This document shows, piece by piece, positions 45,899-59,009 of a stretch of DNA of 64,000 nt (position 1 is the stretch's first letter; the number at the start of each line of letters is the position of its first letter). The notes beneath the pieces were generated by a model. That model had not been told where the DNA came from. It saw nothing but the letters and a program-made list of their open reading frames with translations, and ran no database searches. This DNA is from Moniliella sp. 'wahieum' (lineage: Eukaryota; Basidiomycota; Moniliellomycetes; Moniliellales; Moniliellaceae). The stretch covers positions 124,001-188,000 of the forward strand of contig RSEE01000045.1 of the NCBI GenBank assembly GCA_003971905.1, written 5' to 3'. The position numbers and the translations under genes are program-made.

Positions 45899-47596
45899 TC
45901 AAGAAACGTGGCCGTTCTCACGCCCCACCGCGCTGTATACTACAACGGAGGGGGGGGGAGGCGCAGGGAGGCGCATGGGCGAATGGATGAATGGGTGAAT
46001 GGGTGAATGGGTGAATGGGCGAATGGGCGAATGGGGAATGGGGTCCGTCGAGTCGAGGACCAAGTACCCAGTAAGAACAAACCCACCAACAAGGGGCCAG
46101 GACAAAGTCCCACGGGGGAGAGGAGAACGTCTACTTGCCTCGGTCACCCTCGTCTCCGACTCAGTGTCCGAGACGAACGTGTGCCGCAACACGGCGTACC
46201 CGCCCTCGAGCGCGGAAGAGTCGGCCGATTCCGGCACCTCCACCTCCTCGACCTCGGCCTGCGCGTCCATCTCGGCCTCGGACGCTGCGGATGACGCGGG
46301 CGCTGGCGATGGCTCAAAACCGTCTCCTCCGCATCGGGGGAGAGAGAGAACCACCGGGACAAAAGGGAAGCCCGTCGGGGCTGGGATTGGGGCTGGGGGT
46401 GGGGGGGGGTGGGGAATGGCTTGCGGGTCCGAGGGGGGCGCATCCATGGGAACGGAAGGGGGCTGCGTCTCTTGGGTCAACTGGGCATCCAGCTCAGCCA
46501 ATTCGCGCTGCAGCGCCCCACGACGTTCTTGAGCGGCGGAGCGAGTGAGCGGGGTGAGGGGTGCCGAACCGGAGCTCTCGCCCGAAGGGGCGGTGGGTGG
46601 AGCGGGAGCAGCGGCAAGGATGCTAGGCAAGGAAGCCGATGTCGTAGCTGCTGGGCTCGGTCCTGCACGTGCCGCCGGTGCGGTGGGGGCCGCCATGCCA
46701 CCGAGCGCGGAGCGGGCTTGTTCGGCCATCGAGCTGACCCCGGCCGCGCCGAGCATCGTGCTGGCCTTGTCCATGGCCGAGGGCGCGTAGGCCCGGACAG
46801 CATTCATGAGGGAGGAACTGGTACCCAAGAAAGAAGGCTGGGGTGTTTCCTGCGCAGGCGGGGGGGGCTACAAGACAGGTCAGTCGTTCGTGCCGTTGGT
46901 TCGAGGTCAGGTTCGGGTTCTGGTTCGGGTTCGGGTCCCAAGGAGACGTACAATGTTCCACAGTGCCTCGCGCGCCTTGTAATACGCTCCCTGCCCGGCA
47001 GTGAGGACCGACTGCTTCAGAGTGGTTCGGGCCTCGACCACAGCTGCGTCAATTTCGCGCTCGTGGTCCGCCAGGAAGGGACCGAGGTAGGTGGTGTACA
47101 GGTAGGCCGCACCCTGGTACGGTACGCAGGCGTCGTCAGCACTTGACACAGAACAGCATGGCACATGGCATCGCCAGGAGGGTGCAGATACGTACCTGCG
47201 TCTGGGGCAATATAAGCCAAAGGGTGAATGCAAGCTTGCTCTCCTCGTAAAAGGGCATCCTAACCTGTGGTCAGTGCCTAGAGTCGGATGGGGCTGCGCG
47301 CCGGGGGGGGGGGACGGCAGAGGGGGGACATACCAGCTCCACGACCAACCGAGGAACATCTCACATGTCTGCACCACTGCGATGACAGACCAGTACATGA
47401 GCCACGTCTCGAGCTCAGCTACCTCGGTGGGGGCCTTGCTGGCCTGGACAGGGGTGCGGGGAATGCGCCAGGAGTACTGGGTGGCGGTGGATCCGGGGCG
47501 GGAGGGGGCAGTGATGGCCTTGTAGGAGGCATAGAGCGGGTAGACGTAGGCCGCCACCGAGGTTGCGACCACAATGGGGAGGCGGAGCAGTAGCAT
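45899..47596 (-). CDS. REEP/Yop1 (TB2/DP1/HVA22) ER-shaping protein with long C-terminal extension
   Basis: This protein curves tubular endoplasmic reticulum membrane through paired hairpins. Four exons join in phase. Exon 1 (47596-47334) reads MLLLRLPIVVATSVAAYVYP, then YASYKAI and WLMYWSVIAVVQTCEMFLGW. Exon 2 (47259-47196) carries PFYEESKLAFTLWLILPQTQ. Exon 3 (47113-46952) has GAAYLYTTYLGPFLADHERE. Exon 4 starts at 46867. Introns of 74, 82 and 84 nt use GTATGT, GTACGT and GTACGT donors with TAG, CAG and TAG acceptors. The TB2/DP1/HVA22 domain is complete and free of frameshifts. Exon 4 adds about 320 residues of Ala/Pro/Ser-rich sequence with a short coiled-coil-like AQERRGALQRELAELDAQL, an acidic patch, and an end partly coded by an octamer minisatellite. 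The true stop may be earlier if another intron exists near 46130. Total length is about 485 residues, against about 180 for yeast Yop1. Confidence 0.87.
45981..46040. repeat. GAATGGGT octamer minisatellite
   Basis: Seven units of GAATGGGT/GAATGGGC/GAATGGAT with 8-bp period lie in the last exon (or 3' UTR) of the REEP gene. In frame they code a His/Pro/Ser/Ile-rich repeat. Confidence 0.85.
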
Positions 47597-48326
47597 CGTC
47601 GGGCAGATCAGCGGCTAGGAGGGGGGGGGGATGTGGTGGGTCAGAGGGGAGAGGGAGAGGAGGGGGGATGGGAGGTGGCAGCGATGCATTATTGACGAGC
47701 ACTGACTGCGTCTTGCCATCGCATCGCAGCAGGCGCAAGGGTGAGGCATGATGCATGATGCATGATGGCCAGCGCTGATGCTGATGCAGCGCTGCTATCT
47801 TTTTTGGGGGGGAGACGCTGGCCAGCCCCCTGTGGTCGAAATATTTCAACCCCGCCTGCCCGCCAGCCCAGAGAAGCACGGGGCCAGTGGTTGTGTGCCC
47901 CCCTAAGGCCCAACCCCCCATCCCGCCCTGTACCATTATGCCGAGGCCCACCGCATGACCCCAATCCGATGACCATCACCTACAAGCATCATACACAGAT
48001 GGGCGGCATTATCATCATTCCCCAGAAGGGCAAGTCCCATCGGCAGGGCGGCTGTTTACAGCGCATGAGTCAGGGGACTGTCATGCGGGGGGGTACGCAC
48101 CGCCCTGGATCCTTCCAGTGGGTCTCCAGGTCACCGCAGCGTCGGCCAACCCCTCTTCCCCACCAATGCGGGACCTCGGGTTTCCAAACCAACACACACA
48201 CACAACACACACCCAGGAGAGAAATTACGGTGCAGGCAGAGGGGGAGAAAGGGTCTGCTACGCACCAAGCAATTGAAGAAAAAAACCGACGAACCACACG
48301 CTGGAAACGCATATGTTCTAGGGAGT
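47597..48326. other. Intergenic between REEP promoter and PEP4 3' end
   Basis: No gene. It contains a triple ATGCATGATGCATGATGCATGA word at about 47747-47767 and a CA-rich run at about 48192-48210. Confidence 0.5.
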
Positions 48327-49653
<1,327 letters not shown>

Positions 49654-49762
49654 GAGGAGGGTAGGGGTGGTGGCAGGTGCACAGACGGTGGGTCCTCAGC
49701 CGAGGGAAGGAGGTGCGGCTGGTGGCAAAAAAACCCCGGGGGTGGTGCGAGTGCTGAGAGGG

Positions 49763-49770
49763 AGTATATA
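49763..49770 (-). promoter_or_regulatory. TATA box of the aspartyl protease gene
   Basis: AATTATATACTCCC on the minus strand lies about 110 bp upstream of the protease ATG, within the 447-bp divergent promoter shared with the racemase gene. Confidence 0.55.
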
Positions 49771-50100
49771 ATTGGGGCGCAGCACATGCAGCCCAGAGGG
49801 GCAGTGGGCCACCGCCTGCCCCAGCCACCCGACGCACTTGGTCGGGTGGCCCTCCGCTGGCGGGGCTAGGGTTGCGTGCACGTCCCCTTGGCCGGGAGCA
49901 TGGTGGTAGCGCCTAGTCTAGCTGGCTGGTCGGTAGGCTGTGGTTCTGTTGGTTTCAAAAAAGGAGGCCATCGCCAATCTCGTGACCAATGACCGGTGAC
50001 CATGACCGATGACTGCATCGACCAACGGGGTTAATGAGGATGACCATCCCTAGCTACGGAGCGTCGCCCCTCCTTTTCTCCGCTCCTCCCCCCTCTGCCC

Positions 50101-50896
50101 ATGTCGTCCACCCACACGCCCGACTCGGTGCGCGGCCAAGTGTGGCGTCCATCGGCGCCCGCACCCAAGTCGGTGTTGGTAGTCAACCCCAACTCGTCGA
50201 CGCTCATGACCGAGGGCATGCGAGCCCTCGCCCCGCCCGGGCAGAGTTTTGTGTACTACACTGCTCCCCCGACGTGCCGCCGTCGATTGACAATGAGGCA
50301 AGAGCAGTCGGCCCAAGTGTGCTTTGCCGATCTCACGTCCCAGCCGGGAGCCGGTCTGCTGGCCGAGTCCCAAGCGGTCTTGGTCGCGTGCTTTTCGAAT
50401 CACCCCCTGGCGCCCATGCTGCAGGGCGAGGGCCACAGGGCGATCACCATCCTTGACGCCGCTGTCTTGGATGCACTGGAACGCCACGCGCCCTTTGCTG
50501 TCATCACTACCACCCCCGACTTGGTCGAAGACATTGATGCGGGTGTGAACACGATCCTGAAAAAGTATACCGATACGGCATCGGCTCCGTTTGTCGGCAC
50601 CCTGCCTACGGGGCTACGGGCGATTGAACTCAAGACCTTCCCCCGCGACCAGGTTCAGGCCAAGATCAAGCAGGCCGCACACGAGTTGTTGGATCGCGGA
50701 GCCAGGTCCTTGATCCTCGGTGCAGTGGTACGTCTTCGCGTTCGTGCTGCACATTAGGGAAGTGCGAACTGACCTCTCCTCCGTACAGGCATGTCGGGTG
50801 CCGACGAGGGCAGGGGCGGCGGCGCGCGAGGCAGGGGTGGATAATGTTGCGGTGGTGGATGGGGTGCGGGCGGGGATGGAGAGGTTGTCCAAGTAA
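50101..50896 (+). CDS. Hydantoin / Asp-Glu racemase family protein (DCG1-like)
   Basis: This is related to yeast Dcg1 and bacterial hydantoin racemases, which act in allantoin and hydantoin metabolism using two catalytic cysteines. The protein starts MSSTHTPDSVRG at 50101, then the signature VLVVNPNSSTLMTEGM. LVACFSNHPLAPML carries the first catalytic-type Cys, followed by AITILDAAVLDALERHAPFA and FVGTLPTGLRAIEL. A roughly 59-nt intron (50730-50788, GTACGT...GTACAG) precedes a short last exon with GMSGAD-like sequence and AREAGVDNVAVVDGVRAGM. The second catalytic Cys (normally CAGM) is not clearly present. The exon begins GCATGTCGGG, so either a frameshift hides it or it is altered. Two compensating indels at about 50265 and 50325 scramble about 20 residues. 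Confidence 0.75.
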
Positions 50897-51705
50897 TAAA
50901 GACGGTGATGCGGTGCTTTCATGTGGCTCCTTCGTATGATGTCAGATCCTGGCCTAGCAGCTGAGGAGTAGAGCTATTATCCAGGGTGGATGCTGCGCTT
51001 CGCATGTATGTGGTTTGCATGGCCCTCTGCTATCCCATTCCGTTGTAGGTTAATAAGAGCAGATGCAAGCAAGGGTGTATCGAGATCCGTTTTGGTAGGA
51101 TCCACTACGTGAGCCATGCGACCCACACTGAACATGACCGGGGCCCAAAGCGGAGGCACTGGTAGGAGGCGAGGATACAAACAAATGTAAGGGAAGTCTG
51201 ACGATGGTTAGGATGCCGATCTAGCCGTCCTGGTGCCAGGCAATCTGGTCCGCAACCCCTTCGGACTCCTCGACCAGTAACTGATTAGGTCGATTGCGGT
51301 TGGACGGCACCCTTCTCTGGCACTTGCCCACTTTGCCTCTCCCGCGTCATCTTGCGCTATCCCCCCCAATGTTGACCCGCTGCGGCTTGCAGCTGTGAGG
51401 TTGCCCGTATGGAGCCTGGAGACTTGTGTTGGGCAGGGTTGCGTACTGGCGCTGATGGCCGAGGAGGCTCACTTGTGTGGGAGTACGTAGCGTGTTCAAA
51501 CCCAACGTACCCAGCGTTGGAGCTGAAGTTGAACGTTCAGACTGGCCATTTGCGTTTATTCAGGCGCCCATTCAAGCTCCGCCCGCTTTCACGCAGCCCT
51601 TTTTTCATGTATCGCTCCATCCATCAGCTCGCGCGCGGGGCACACACTCTCCACTGCGGCGCACACACTCTCGACTTGCCCCCCTCCCACCAACACCTCC
51701 CCAGC
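50897..51705. other. Intergenic upstream of the lipase gene
   Basis: No gene is recognised. A CACACTCTCCACTGCGGCG / CACACTCTCGACTTGCC partial duplication lies at about 51642-51680, just before the lipase start. Confidence 0.4.
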
Positions 51706-54669
51706 ATGTCCAGCACGGACTTTTTCACCCCTCTCTCAATCCCATCGCCGCCTCCACCACACCGCCTCCACCGCCACCTCCTATCCCGACTCGTCCACCA
51801 CCACCTCCGACTCGCTCTTGCGCGCTGACCCTCCCGAAGATGAGAGTGTGCCTGCGGCAGCCAACGCAGTCGTCGTAAGGGATGCAGGTGAAGCTGAAAC
51901 TGCAAATGAGAATACGGTTGCGCTGGCTCCGCGCCAAGGATGGACCATCGAGCGCGCGCATGGGTGGGCCGACAAGGCGTCCAAAGGCCTGACCGCCGCT
52001 ACACTTACCCACCAAGCTGGGTTTATCGCTGCCAAGGCCGGGACGAGACTGGGCTGGGCATTGCGCGCTTTGCGACCAAGGCGTCGCTTACGCTGCCTGC
52101 CATGGCTGTTGATGCGGCCATGGGGACCGTTCCTGCCAATCCTTGGTCCAGCGATCCCTCCAGTCGTGGGCGGGTCTCCGTGTCGGGCGCTGCAGGGGCC
52201 AGTGTCGACGCTCTGTTCAACTTTGTGGATGCCATTACCCATGGCTCGATTGGCCTGGGGAAAGCGTGTCCGATATGGGTCTGGCGGCGACCCAACGCGG
52301 TGTGGAACAGATCAAAACCGCCTTGTCGAGCGATGTGGTGCGCTCCCTAGTCACCTTTACGCGATTGCTCAAGTGGGTACCCCCTCGCACCGCCCTGCCG
52401 CTTGTTCCCATACTCACTCTCTCCCCTACCTTGCAGATCCGAATGGAACGACACGACCGATGAGCGTCTCCCTCCTGGTGGGCTTCCCGCGTTTGACAAT
52501 GTGACCATTGCGCGGGCGCTGCTCTGTTGGATCTCTATCCAGACCGTCAACCGACCGCAAGTGGAACGTGACATTCTAGCCGAAATGACGTTGGTGCGGC
52601 AAAGCGATTTTAGCCGCTCCTCCAGCTCTAAGTCAGCGAGGAGGTGGAAACCGACATATCGGAACACGACGTGCGGGCTCTCAGTGCGGCGCACCGGGTC
52701 CAGCGGCTGGTCACGCATGCGCGCCTCATGTTAGCAGTGTACGGAGGCGCATTTATGCTCCTTCTCGACCAACATCCCGATGGGATCCGTACCCTTCCCG
52801 AACAAACCAACGAGGCCGTGTTGTTTGTTCGAGACTGCCTTACCCGTGGAAATGCAGTGTTGGGCCGGACCTACGAATTGCCACGGTTGCCCGCCGCTGC
52901 AGCCGAGGGAGAAAGCTACTACACTGACGATCCCCACCGCGACTTTTCTCACCCTTCTTCCTGGAATATGGACGGCATCCCGTACGCGCAACTCCTCCGT
53001 GGCGATTTGGACGACAGTCTGCTGCATGTAGCGGCGGGCGTGGAGGCGTCAAATGCGTACGAGGGTCGTACGATACCTTGGACAACCCCATGGTGGAAAT
53101 TGCTCCGGAAGACTTGGACCAAGAAGCTGAGCTGGATGCAACGATGGGCGCCGATGGTGTGCCGACGACAACCAGTCGTCCACGGTACTATGTTATCACC
53201 AGCGACCATAGCCGCAAGATCACCCTTGTTCTTCGTGGCACCGTCACCGCGGGCGACGTGGCGACCGACTTGACCTGTTGTGCGGTACCGGCCTCCCGCT
53301 TGGGCTCTCACCTCCCGCCCAACTCGAAAGCGCACGAGGGCGTGCTCAATACAACTTTGGCGCGTCTGCCCGGACGGCCATTGCATGCAGCGGTGTGGAA
53401 ACAGCTCCAAGCCCATCCCGACTACGACATTGAGTTGGTGGGTCACTCGCTCGGGGCAGCGGTGGTGGCGGCCCTGAGTGTTCTCTGGGGAGATCCAAGC
53501 ACGGGCAAGACGCTGCTCTCGATCGAGCGGGCAGGGCGGCACGTGGTTGCTCCCATTCCCGGCGCAACCGAGGTGGCGATCCGTACGCGCTCGATCCATG
53601 CGTTCGCCTACGCTTGCCCACCTACTTTTGATTCCGTCTTGGCCGAGTACTGCAAACCGATTGTTACGGCGTTTGTGTGCAACCACGACCTTGTGCCGCG
53701 CCTGAGCCACGAATCGGTTCTGAGCATTCGCAACGCCATTGCCTGGATCAGTTATTGGGACACGGAGGCTAACCGCCCGGCCCAACCGACATCTGTCCCT
53801 CTCACCCCGGAACCCATCGTCACTGAGCCCGACGATGCCCAGTCGTTCGATGGTTCCATTGCATCGACAGTCTCCCCTCGGTGGATAGCAAGACGGAGGA
53901 TGCTCCCACCTCGACGAGCGGAGCGACCCTGCGCTTGCCACCTGCCCCGTGGCCAACTTTAGCACCCTGACCCTCCTGCGCCAAACGTTGGAGCACCAAA
54001 GCGGCCGTCTTGGTGGCCCCCTTACCAAGGCACGAGTGGAATTTGAAAAGTCAACACGCGCCCTCTACAATGCGCTGCGCACCAAGGCCCCCGTTCCTCA
54101 ACTCGTCATTCCCGGCCGCGTGTTTGCCGCGTACGATCGAAACGCGCTGCTTATCCCGCCCGACAGCTTTGCTGCCTCGCCCGCCGAAACCGTGCCGGCC
54201 ACATCCGCCACCTCGGCCGCGTCCGCCACCCCGCCCCCTTCGGTGCAGGCTCGCATCTACGAAGTGACAGGCAATCGTTCCAACGCGTTTGGTCAAATCC
54301 TCTTTGGCTCGGGCATGCTCGAAGCCCACTTTCCTCGGGTGTATGCACGTGTGCTGACGCAGCTGTTGGACGTGACGCGTCCTGCTTCCCCTCCCCTTCC
54401 GCCTCCGCTTCCGCCTCAGCTTCGGCTGCGGCTCTTCATCCCCCTCCTTGGACCCTGCCCACGCCACGACGACACCGGCCTCTGCCGCTGCTACAGCGCC
54501 AGAGCCCGACCTCTCCTCGGCCCTGGAAACCGCGACGGCACTGGCTGCTGCCGGTGCCGCCCAGGCCGATTTGGAAAGGGAACGGGAACGGGACGCGAGT
54601 CCCGAGGACCAGTTCCATGATGCTGTGGCCGTGCTGGATTCCGAGGTGACGGTAAGCGGACTGGCGTGA
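51706..54669 (+). CDS. Class 3 lipase (diacylglycerol-lipase-like alpha/beta hydrolase)
   Basis: This is a predicted intracellular sn-1-type acylglycerol lipase. The start MSSTDFFTPLSIPSPPPP (51706) is followed by amphipathic helices (HGWADKASKGLTAATLTHQA; ALFNFVDAITHGSIGLGKA). A helical region has RVQRLVTHARLMLAVYGGAF (about 52700). The lipase core begins YYVITSDHSRKITLVLRGTV (oxyanion loop, about 53190), then the nucleophile elbow ELVGHSLGAAVVAAL (Ser near 53440). FAYACPPTFDSVLAEYC carries the acid region and FVCNHDLVPRLSHESV a DxVPRL segment typical of the family. A C-terminal region includes VYARVLTQLLDVTR and ends EVTVSGLA at 54669. Frame changes occur near 51770, 52060, 52270, 52650, 53060, 53870 and 54450. 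At least one intron may sit near 52370-52440. No transmembrane segments are seen. Confidence 0.82.
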
Positions 54670-55065
54670 AGAGTGAAGGTTCAAGGTTTATGTTCATGGT
54701 TGAACCAACGTTGAACGGTTTGATTGTCCTTTGAAGTTGAAGCTTGGCTAGGGGCTTGGCTCCCATTTTGCTTGTTTGTTGTTGTTTGTTTTATTGGGGA
54801 CAGAATCGCACGCCATTGCCCTGTTCCCCATGCTGCTCTGCTGGTTTGATACCTCCCTTTTTTGATCCAATACCTCACCCTCTTTTTGTGACGTGTGACG
54901 ATGGAAATGATGTGCATGATGCACTGGCTGGCGACGACCTGTTGGCTCGAGTCTGATCCTTATAAGACTCCATAGGGTACAGGGTACAGAAGAAAGCTGG
55001 GACAAAAACAGAAGTACACTTTGCGCGCGTTCAACAGAAAGGTGAGACGTACGGGGCAAGGCCAC
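54670..55065. other. Intergenic downstream of the lipase
   Basis: AT-rich 3' region with T-rich runs (TTGTTTGTTGTTG at about 54770). No gene is seen. TGACGTGTGACG-type words lie at about 54890. Confidence 0.4.
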
Positions 55066-55435
55066 TCATATAATCGTCGCAGTCTTGGCCTGGGGAGAGG
55101 CTGGACGGCGTTGTGGAGGTTGTCGCTGCTCAGGTTGGCCTCGGCATAGTGCTTGAGCACACAGAGGCTGTTTTATTGAGCGGCGGCGCCAGCACGTGGC
55201 TCGTCTTTTTCTGTGGGAGGGGGGGAAAGCACTTCTGCTTGGCGTTGGCGGCGAGGTTGGGCTTGAGATCGAAGGTCTGGTTGCGCTGGATGACAACCAA
55301 ATAAGCCACGATGATGGGGATGGTGATGGGCATGGTTAGAATGGGGCGCTCAATGAACGTATTCTCAAGAGGGATATTCGGACGCGATCGACTTGCACAG
55401 CCCGAAGATCTCAAGACCAGCAACACAACCAACAC
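55066..55435 (-). CDS. Small hypothetical membrane protein (uncertain)
   Basis: The minus-strand frame contains ENTFIERPILTMPITIPIIV, then AYLVVIQRNQTFDLKPNLAA, one likely transmembrane segment followed by a polar tail. A frame change near 55190 leads to LKHYAEANLSSDNLHNAVQP. Amino-acid composition is coding-like, but I recognise no family and the 5' end is not identifiable. It lies between the 3' ends of the lipase and transportin genes. Confidence 0.3.
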
Positions 55436-55715
55436 CTGGTCCTGAAATGTTCAACGGTGCGTTGCTATAACTCCCCTGTGGCAACCAGCAACCACGCAAC
55501 CCCCCCTAGAGACACCCCTTCACTCCATGCTGGCATCTACGGCTGTCTAACCTTCGTCCCATAGTCCTACCTTTGCCTGGTCTACAGCAAAAGTCGATGT
55601 CGAGGCAGAGAAGAACGGGCGTGATTGGGGGGTGGCGTAAGATGCAAGTGCGAATGAAAGGTCGTAAGACAGGGACTGGTCCAAACAAAAACACCAACCA
55701 GGAGGCGCAGGCAAG

Positions 55716-58603
55716 TCAAAGGCCGTAGCGAGAAGCGAGCCGCTCGGCAATCAGGGGTGGGTACTGCTGCTTGCTGGCCTCCCAGTCAGCGGGACCAATC
55801 ATCTGTTTGAATCCGTTGAGTATCTGGAGAGAGGCAAGACAAGCAAAGTCAGTCGTCCGATCCTAGTACGCATCACTCAGGAAGACCAAAAACAAAACAA
55901 CCGCGCGGGAAGGAGAAATACGCACCTGATGAAGTGGTCGTTAAGTTCCGTGCTGGGCGTTTGCCAACGCACAACGGCCATGCAAAAGTAGCCAAAAGAC
56001 TTGGAGATGGCATTGGGATTGAGCTCGACCATACGGCAAAAGCCACGGAAGGCCGAGTCCTTCTCTTCATTGTCCCGAATATCCCATAACGAGGTGCACC
56101 ATGCTTGGGCAAACATCTCGAGATGTGGCGCCACCACTTGGGGCGCCACTAAGCCCAACCGACCCAGCGTGACCGCCGCATTCTCTGTGAGAGACTTGCT
56201 GGTCCGGCCGAGCAGAAGCGGGACAAGTCGCTGGACCAGAGGTAGGATCCACGGCTTCAGCTTGTCCTCGCCCAGTTGAAGTGCGATTTCGCCTACGGCC
56301 CAGACGGCATTGTTGCACACTTGAACCGTCTCTTCTTGCGACGCCAGCTCGATTTGCCGCACCATCTCGGGCAAAATGTAGGGGAGGAAGGGCGCCAGCT
56401 GGGGGAAGGCAAAGATGGCCAGGTCACCCAACAGCGCATATGCAGATTGACGAACATTGCTTTCAGCCACCTGGAGACACTGCACTAGCAGCGGCATCAG
56501 GTTGTGTGATGGGTCTCCTACCAAGGGCTGCGCTTGCGCCTGCAGGCCTTGCAACAGACCCGACAACAGGTCGAGCGACGTGACGACCAAGTCGCGCTCA
56601 TCCCATTCCAGCTCCAGCTCCGCTCCCTCGTACCTCTGCAGCACGTCCGCCACCATTCACACAGCGAGCGTAGACGGTAGGAGCGTACTGGCCAAAGCCC
56701 GTGCCGGACGCGATCGCCACCGACGACAAGCATTCCAGCAGGGGGATCAAGTCCAAGTCGTCGTCATCCAGTTGGGAATAGCGGTCCATCAAGACAGGCA
56801 AGAATGTCTGCAGATGCTCGGCACGGTTCATCTCGGCACCGACCGCATCGGCCAGGACGCAGATGGCGTCATATAGGACCAACAGGTTCTTCTGTTGGTA
56901 CGTGCGAAAGGCTTGGGCCAAGGTGTGCAGGACGGGTTCGAGGTAAGGGACGATGGCTTGGCCTGCTTCCTCCACAAGGGTGGCAAAGGCACTGCAGCCA
57001 GCTTCTTGCACCCTCTTGACATTGTCCAGAGTCCGGCCCAGTAAGCCTTCCAACACGGGCGCAAAATACGCGGCTAAATGCTCGGGCGAAGCATCGATGA
57101 CATACCACCGCGAGTACCGGCCAAGGGTCCAACAGGTAATGGAGCGGACCAACGACTTGCTGTCAGAAAGGGTAGTGAGGAGGAGTGGGACGAGGGCAGC
57201 AAGGTGCGGGACCATCCCGCCGAAAGCGCCTTCGGCCACCGCGCCCAGTGCCAGCAACGCCACTTCCCTCTGCAGCCAGTCTTCACTAAACAGGCGTTCT
57301 TTCAACAGTGGTAAAAGCGGTTCCAACAACGATTCTCCAAATCGGCCCGCCAAAACGTCCAAGGTGGCCGCGCTGCATTTGCGCAGGTTCCACCGCTGGG
57401 CTTCTTCTTCGTCGAGATCCTCCAGATCATCTTCGTCCCATTCGTCGTCGTCGTCGTCGTCATCGTCATCGGCGTCATTAGCAAAGCGCGCATCGATGGC
57501 TGCGCGAGAGCGCGCTTGCGTTGTCGTGGTTGGCTCCACATGCTCGTTCGTGTGGGCCGTACTACGAAGAAGTCGGGGAGCAATGTCCTCTGGACGATCG
57601 GGGACCGTCGCGTCGTCCTCGGCGGATCCGAGCAGTTGCTGGTCTTCTTCCGAATAGACCATGCCATCCAACATGCTCCGTACCAGCTTGCCCAGGTAAG
57701 GTTGCAGGCGGGGCACGAGCGTTTCCTCTTCGGCAAACTCGAGCCAAAACTCGGCCGCTTCCAGGCTCACCGCCTCGTCCTTCTCCCGCATCGAGTACAT
57801 CATATAGTCTACCACACCATCCAGATGCGGTTCGAGCTTGTCGAATCGGGTACGCAAGAGAATGGAGAAGGCCTTGCACACTTCCTTGCGGACAAAGGGG
57901 TCTTCGTCGGTGGCCAAGACAAAGAGCGCGCTGATAAAGGGGTCCAAATGGGATTGAAACGTCAAGGAGGGTAGGTCGGCCATGCGATTGAGCGAGGTGA
58001 GCGCAGGGACACGCACCCTCTTCTCGGTGTAGGTGGCGGACTGGATCCATCCGGGAATAAGCACTTCAATGGGCTTGTTGCCATTGATGACCAAGCTTTC
58101 GAGGGCGGGAGCAATGTCTTCGGTCAGGCTGGCAAACACCTTGAACGCAGCTTCCATCTGGTCTGGGTTGTCGCTGTTCATGAGCTGGATGAGCTGGGCA
58201 ATGCCGTCGGGCCAGGTATCGAGGCCAAGTTCGAGGAGCGAGGTGAGGACCGCGCGGCTGAACGGCGGGCCATGTCAGAGGGGGAGGCGAGGAGGGGAAA
58301 GACGGCGGCACGGACATAGCTCAGGACAGGGTCGGGGATGGCGTCGTAGTGTTGGTTGAGGTGGTTCTTGAGCATGATGCCGGCGATCGCCGAGGCGGCC
58401 GAGCCGGCGGGCTGGGCATTGGCAAAGGCGTACATGAGGTAGGCGGCATAGTCGGGCACGTTGGCCTGGAGACGGGCCACGTCGGCGTGGACACGCTGCT
58501 GCGCCTCACTGTCGGGAGAGAGGGTGGCGTCGAGGAGACGGACGAAGCCGCTGTAGACGGCAGCGTCGGGCACCCATCCAGCGTCGGCAGCGGGTGCAGC
58601 CAT
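55716..58603 (-). CDS. KAP104: Transportin / karyopherin beta-2 (importin for PY-NLS cargo)
   Basis: This HEAT-repeat nuclear import receptor carries hnRNP-type cargo in a Ran-GTP-regulated way. It starts MAAPAADAGWVPDAAVY at 58603. N-terminal HEAT repeats include ASAIAGIMLKNHLNQHY, then FISALFVLATDEDPFVRKEV and LEAAEFWLEFAEEE. The long acidic loop of transportins is clear near 57440 (nine Asp residues then EWDEDDLEDLDEEE), followed by WNLRKCSAATLDVLAGRFGE and LVRSITCWTLGRYSRW. The C-terminal exon (55823-55716) reads ILNGFKQMIGPADWEASKQQ and ends RLASRYGL, as in transportin rather than Kap123. It is joined by a 102-nt intron (55925-55824, GTGCGT...CTCCAG). Frameshifts are at about 58262, 56650 and 55927. 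The 527-residue central part is unbroken. It is divergent from the PAQR gene. Confidence 0.92.
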
Positions 58604-59009
58604 CGGCGGGGGAGAGGATGGGGGTGGGGTGGTGTGGGGGGGGGGGGGGGGTGCGCGGCTTGGCGTTTCAAGCGGCGGCGGCCTTCTCGGGGCGGAGGTG
58701 TGCTGTGTGGGAGCGGCAACCCTACCTGAGCGTTGGGGTTGATGTTGCGAGCGAGGAGGCGTTTGATTAGACGCTGGATGGATGCTCGCAGATGCGACAC
58801 CCGCTGCATTTCAATTTCAACTGCGGCGCCATGTCTTACCTCAGCCGCTGCTCCACCCGCCGGCAGTGCGAACTGCCTCAGCAGCACACGTGACGCATGG
58901 GCGCTGCTCTGGGTCTGGGACAATAGGGCCATTGCATCCCCCCAAACCACGGGTGCCCCTGCATGCTGGCGCTTCCGCTGCGCACTCTTCCCCTTGCAGC
59001 CCACCCACC
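58604..59009. promoter_or_regulatory. Divergent promoter region between KAP104 and the PAQR gene
   Basis: This 406-bp gap is shared by two genes read outward. It contains a 15-base G run at about 58639-58653 and ACACGTGACGC at about 58887. No TATA box is seen. Confidence 0.35.
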
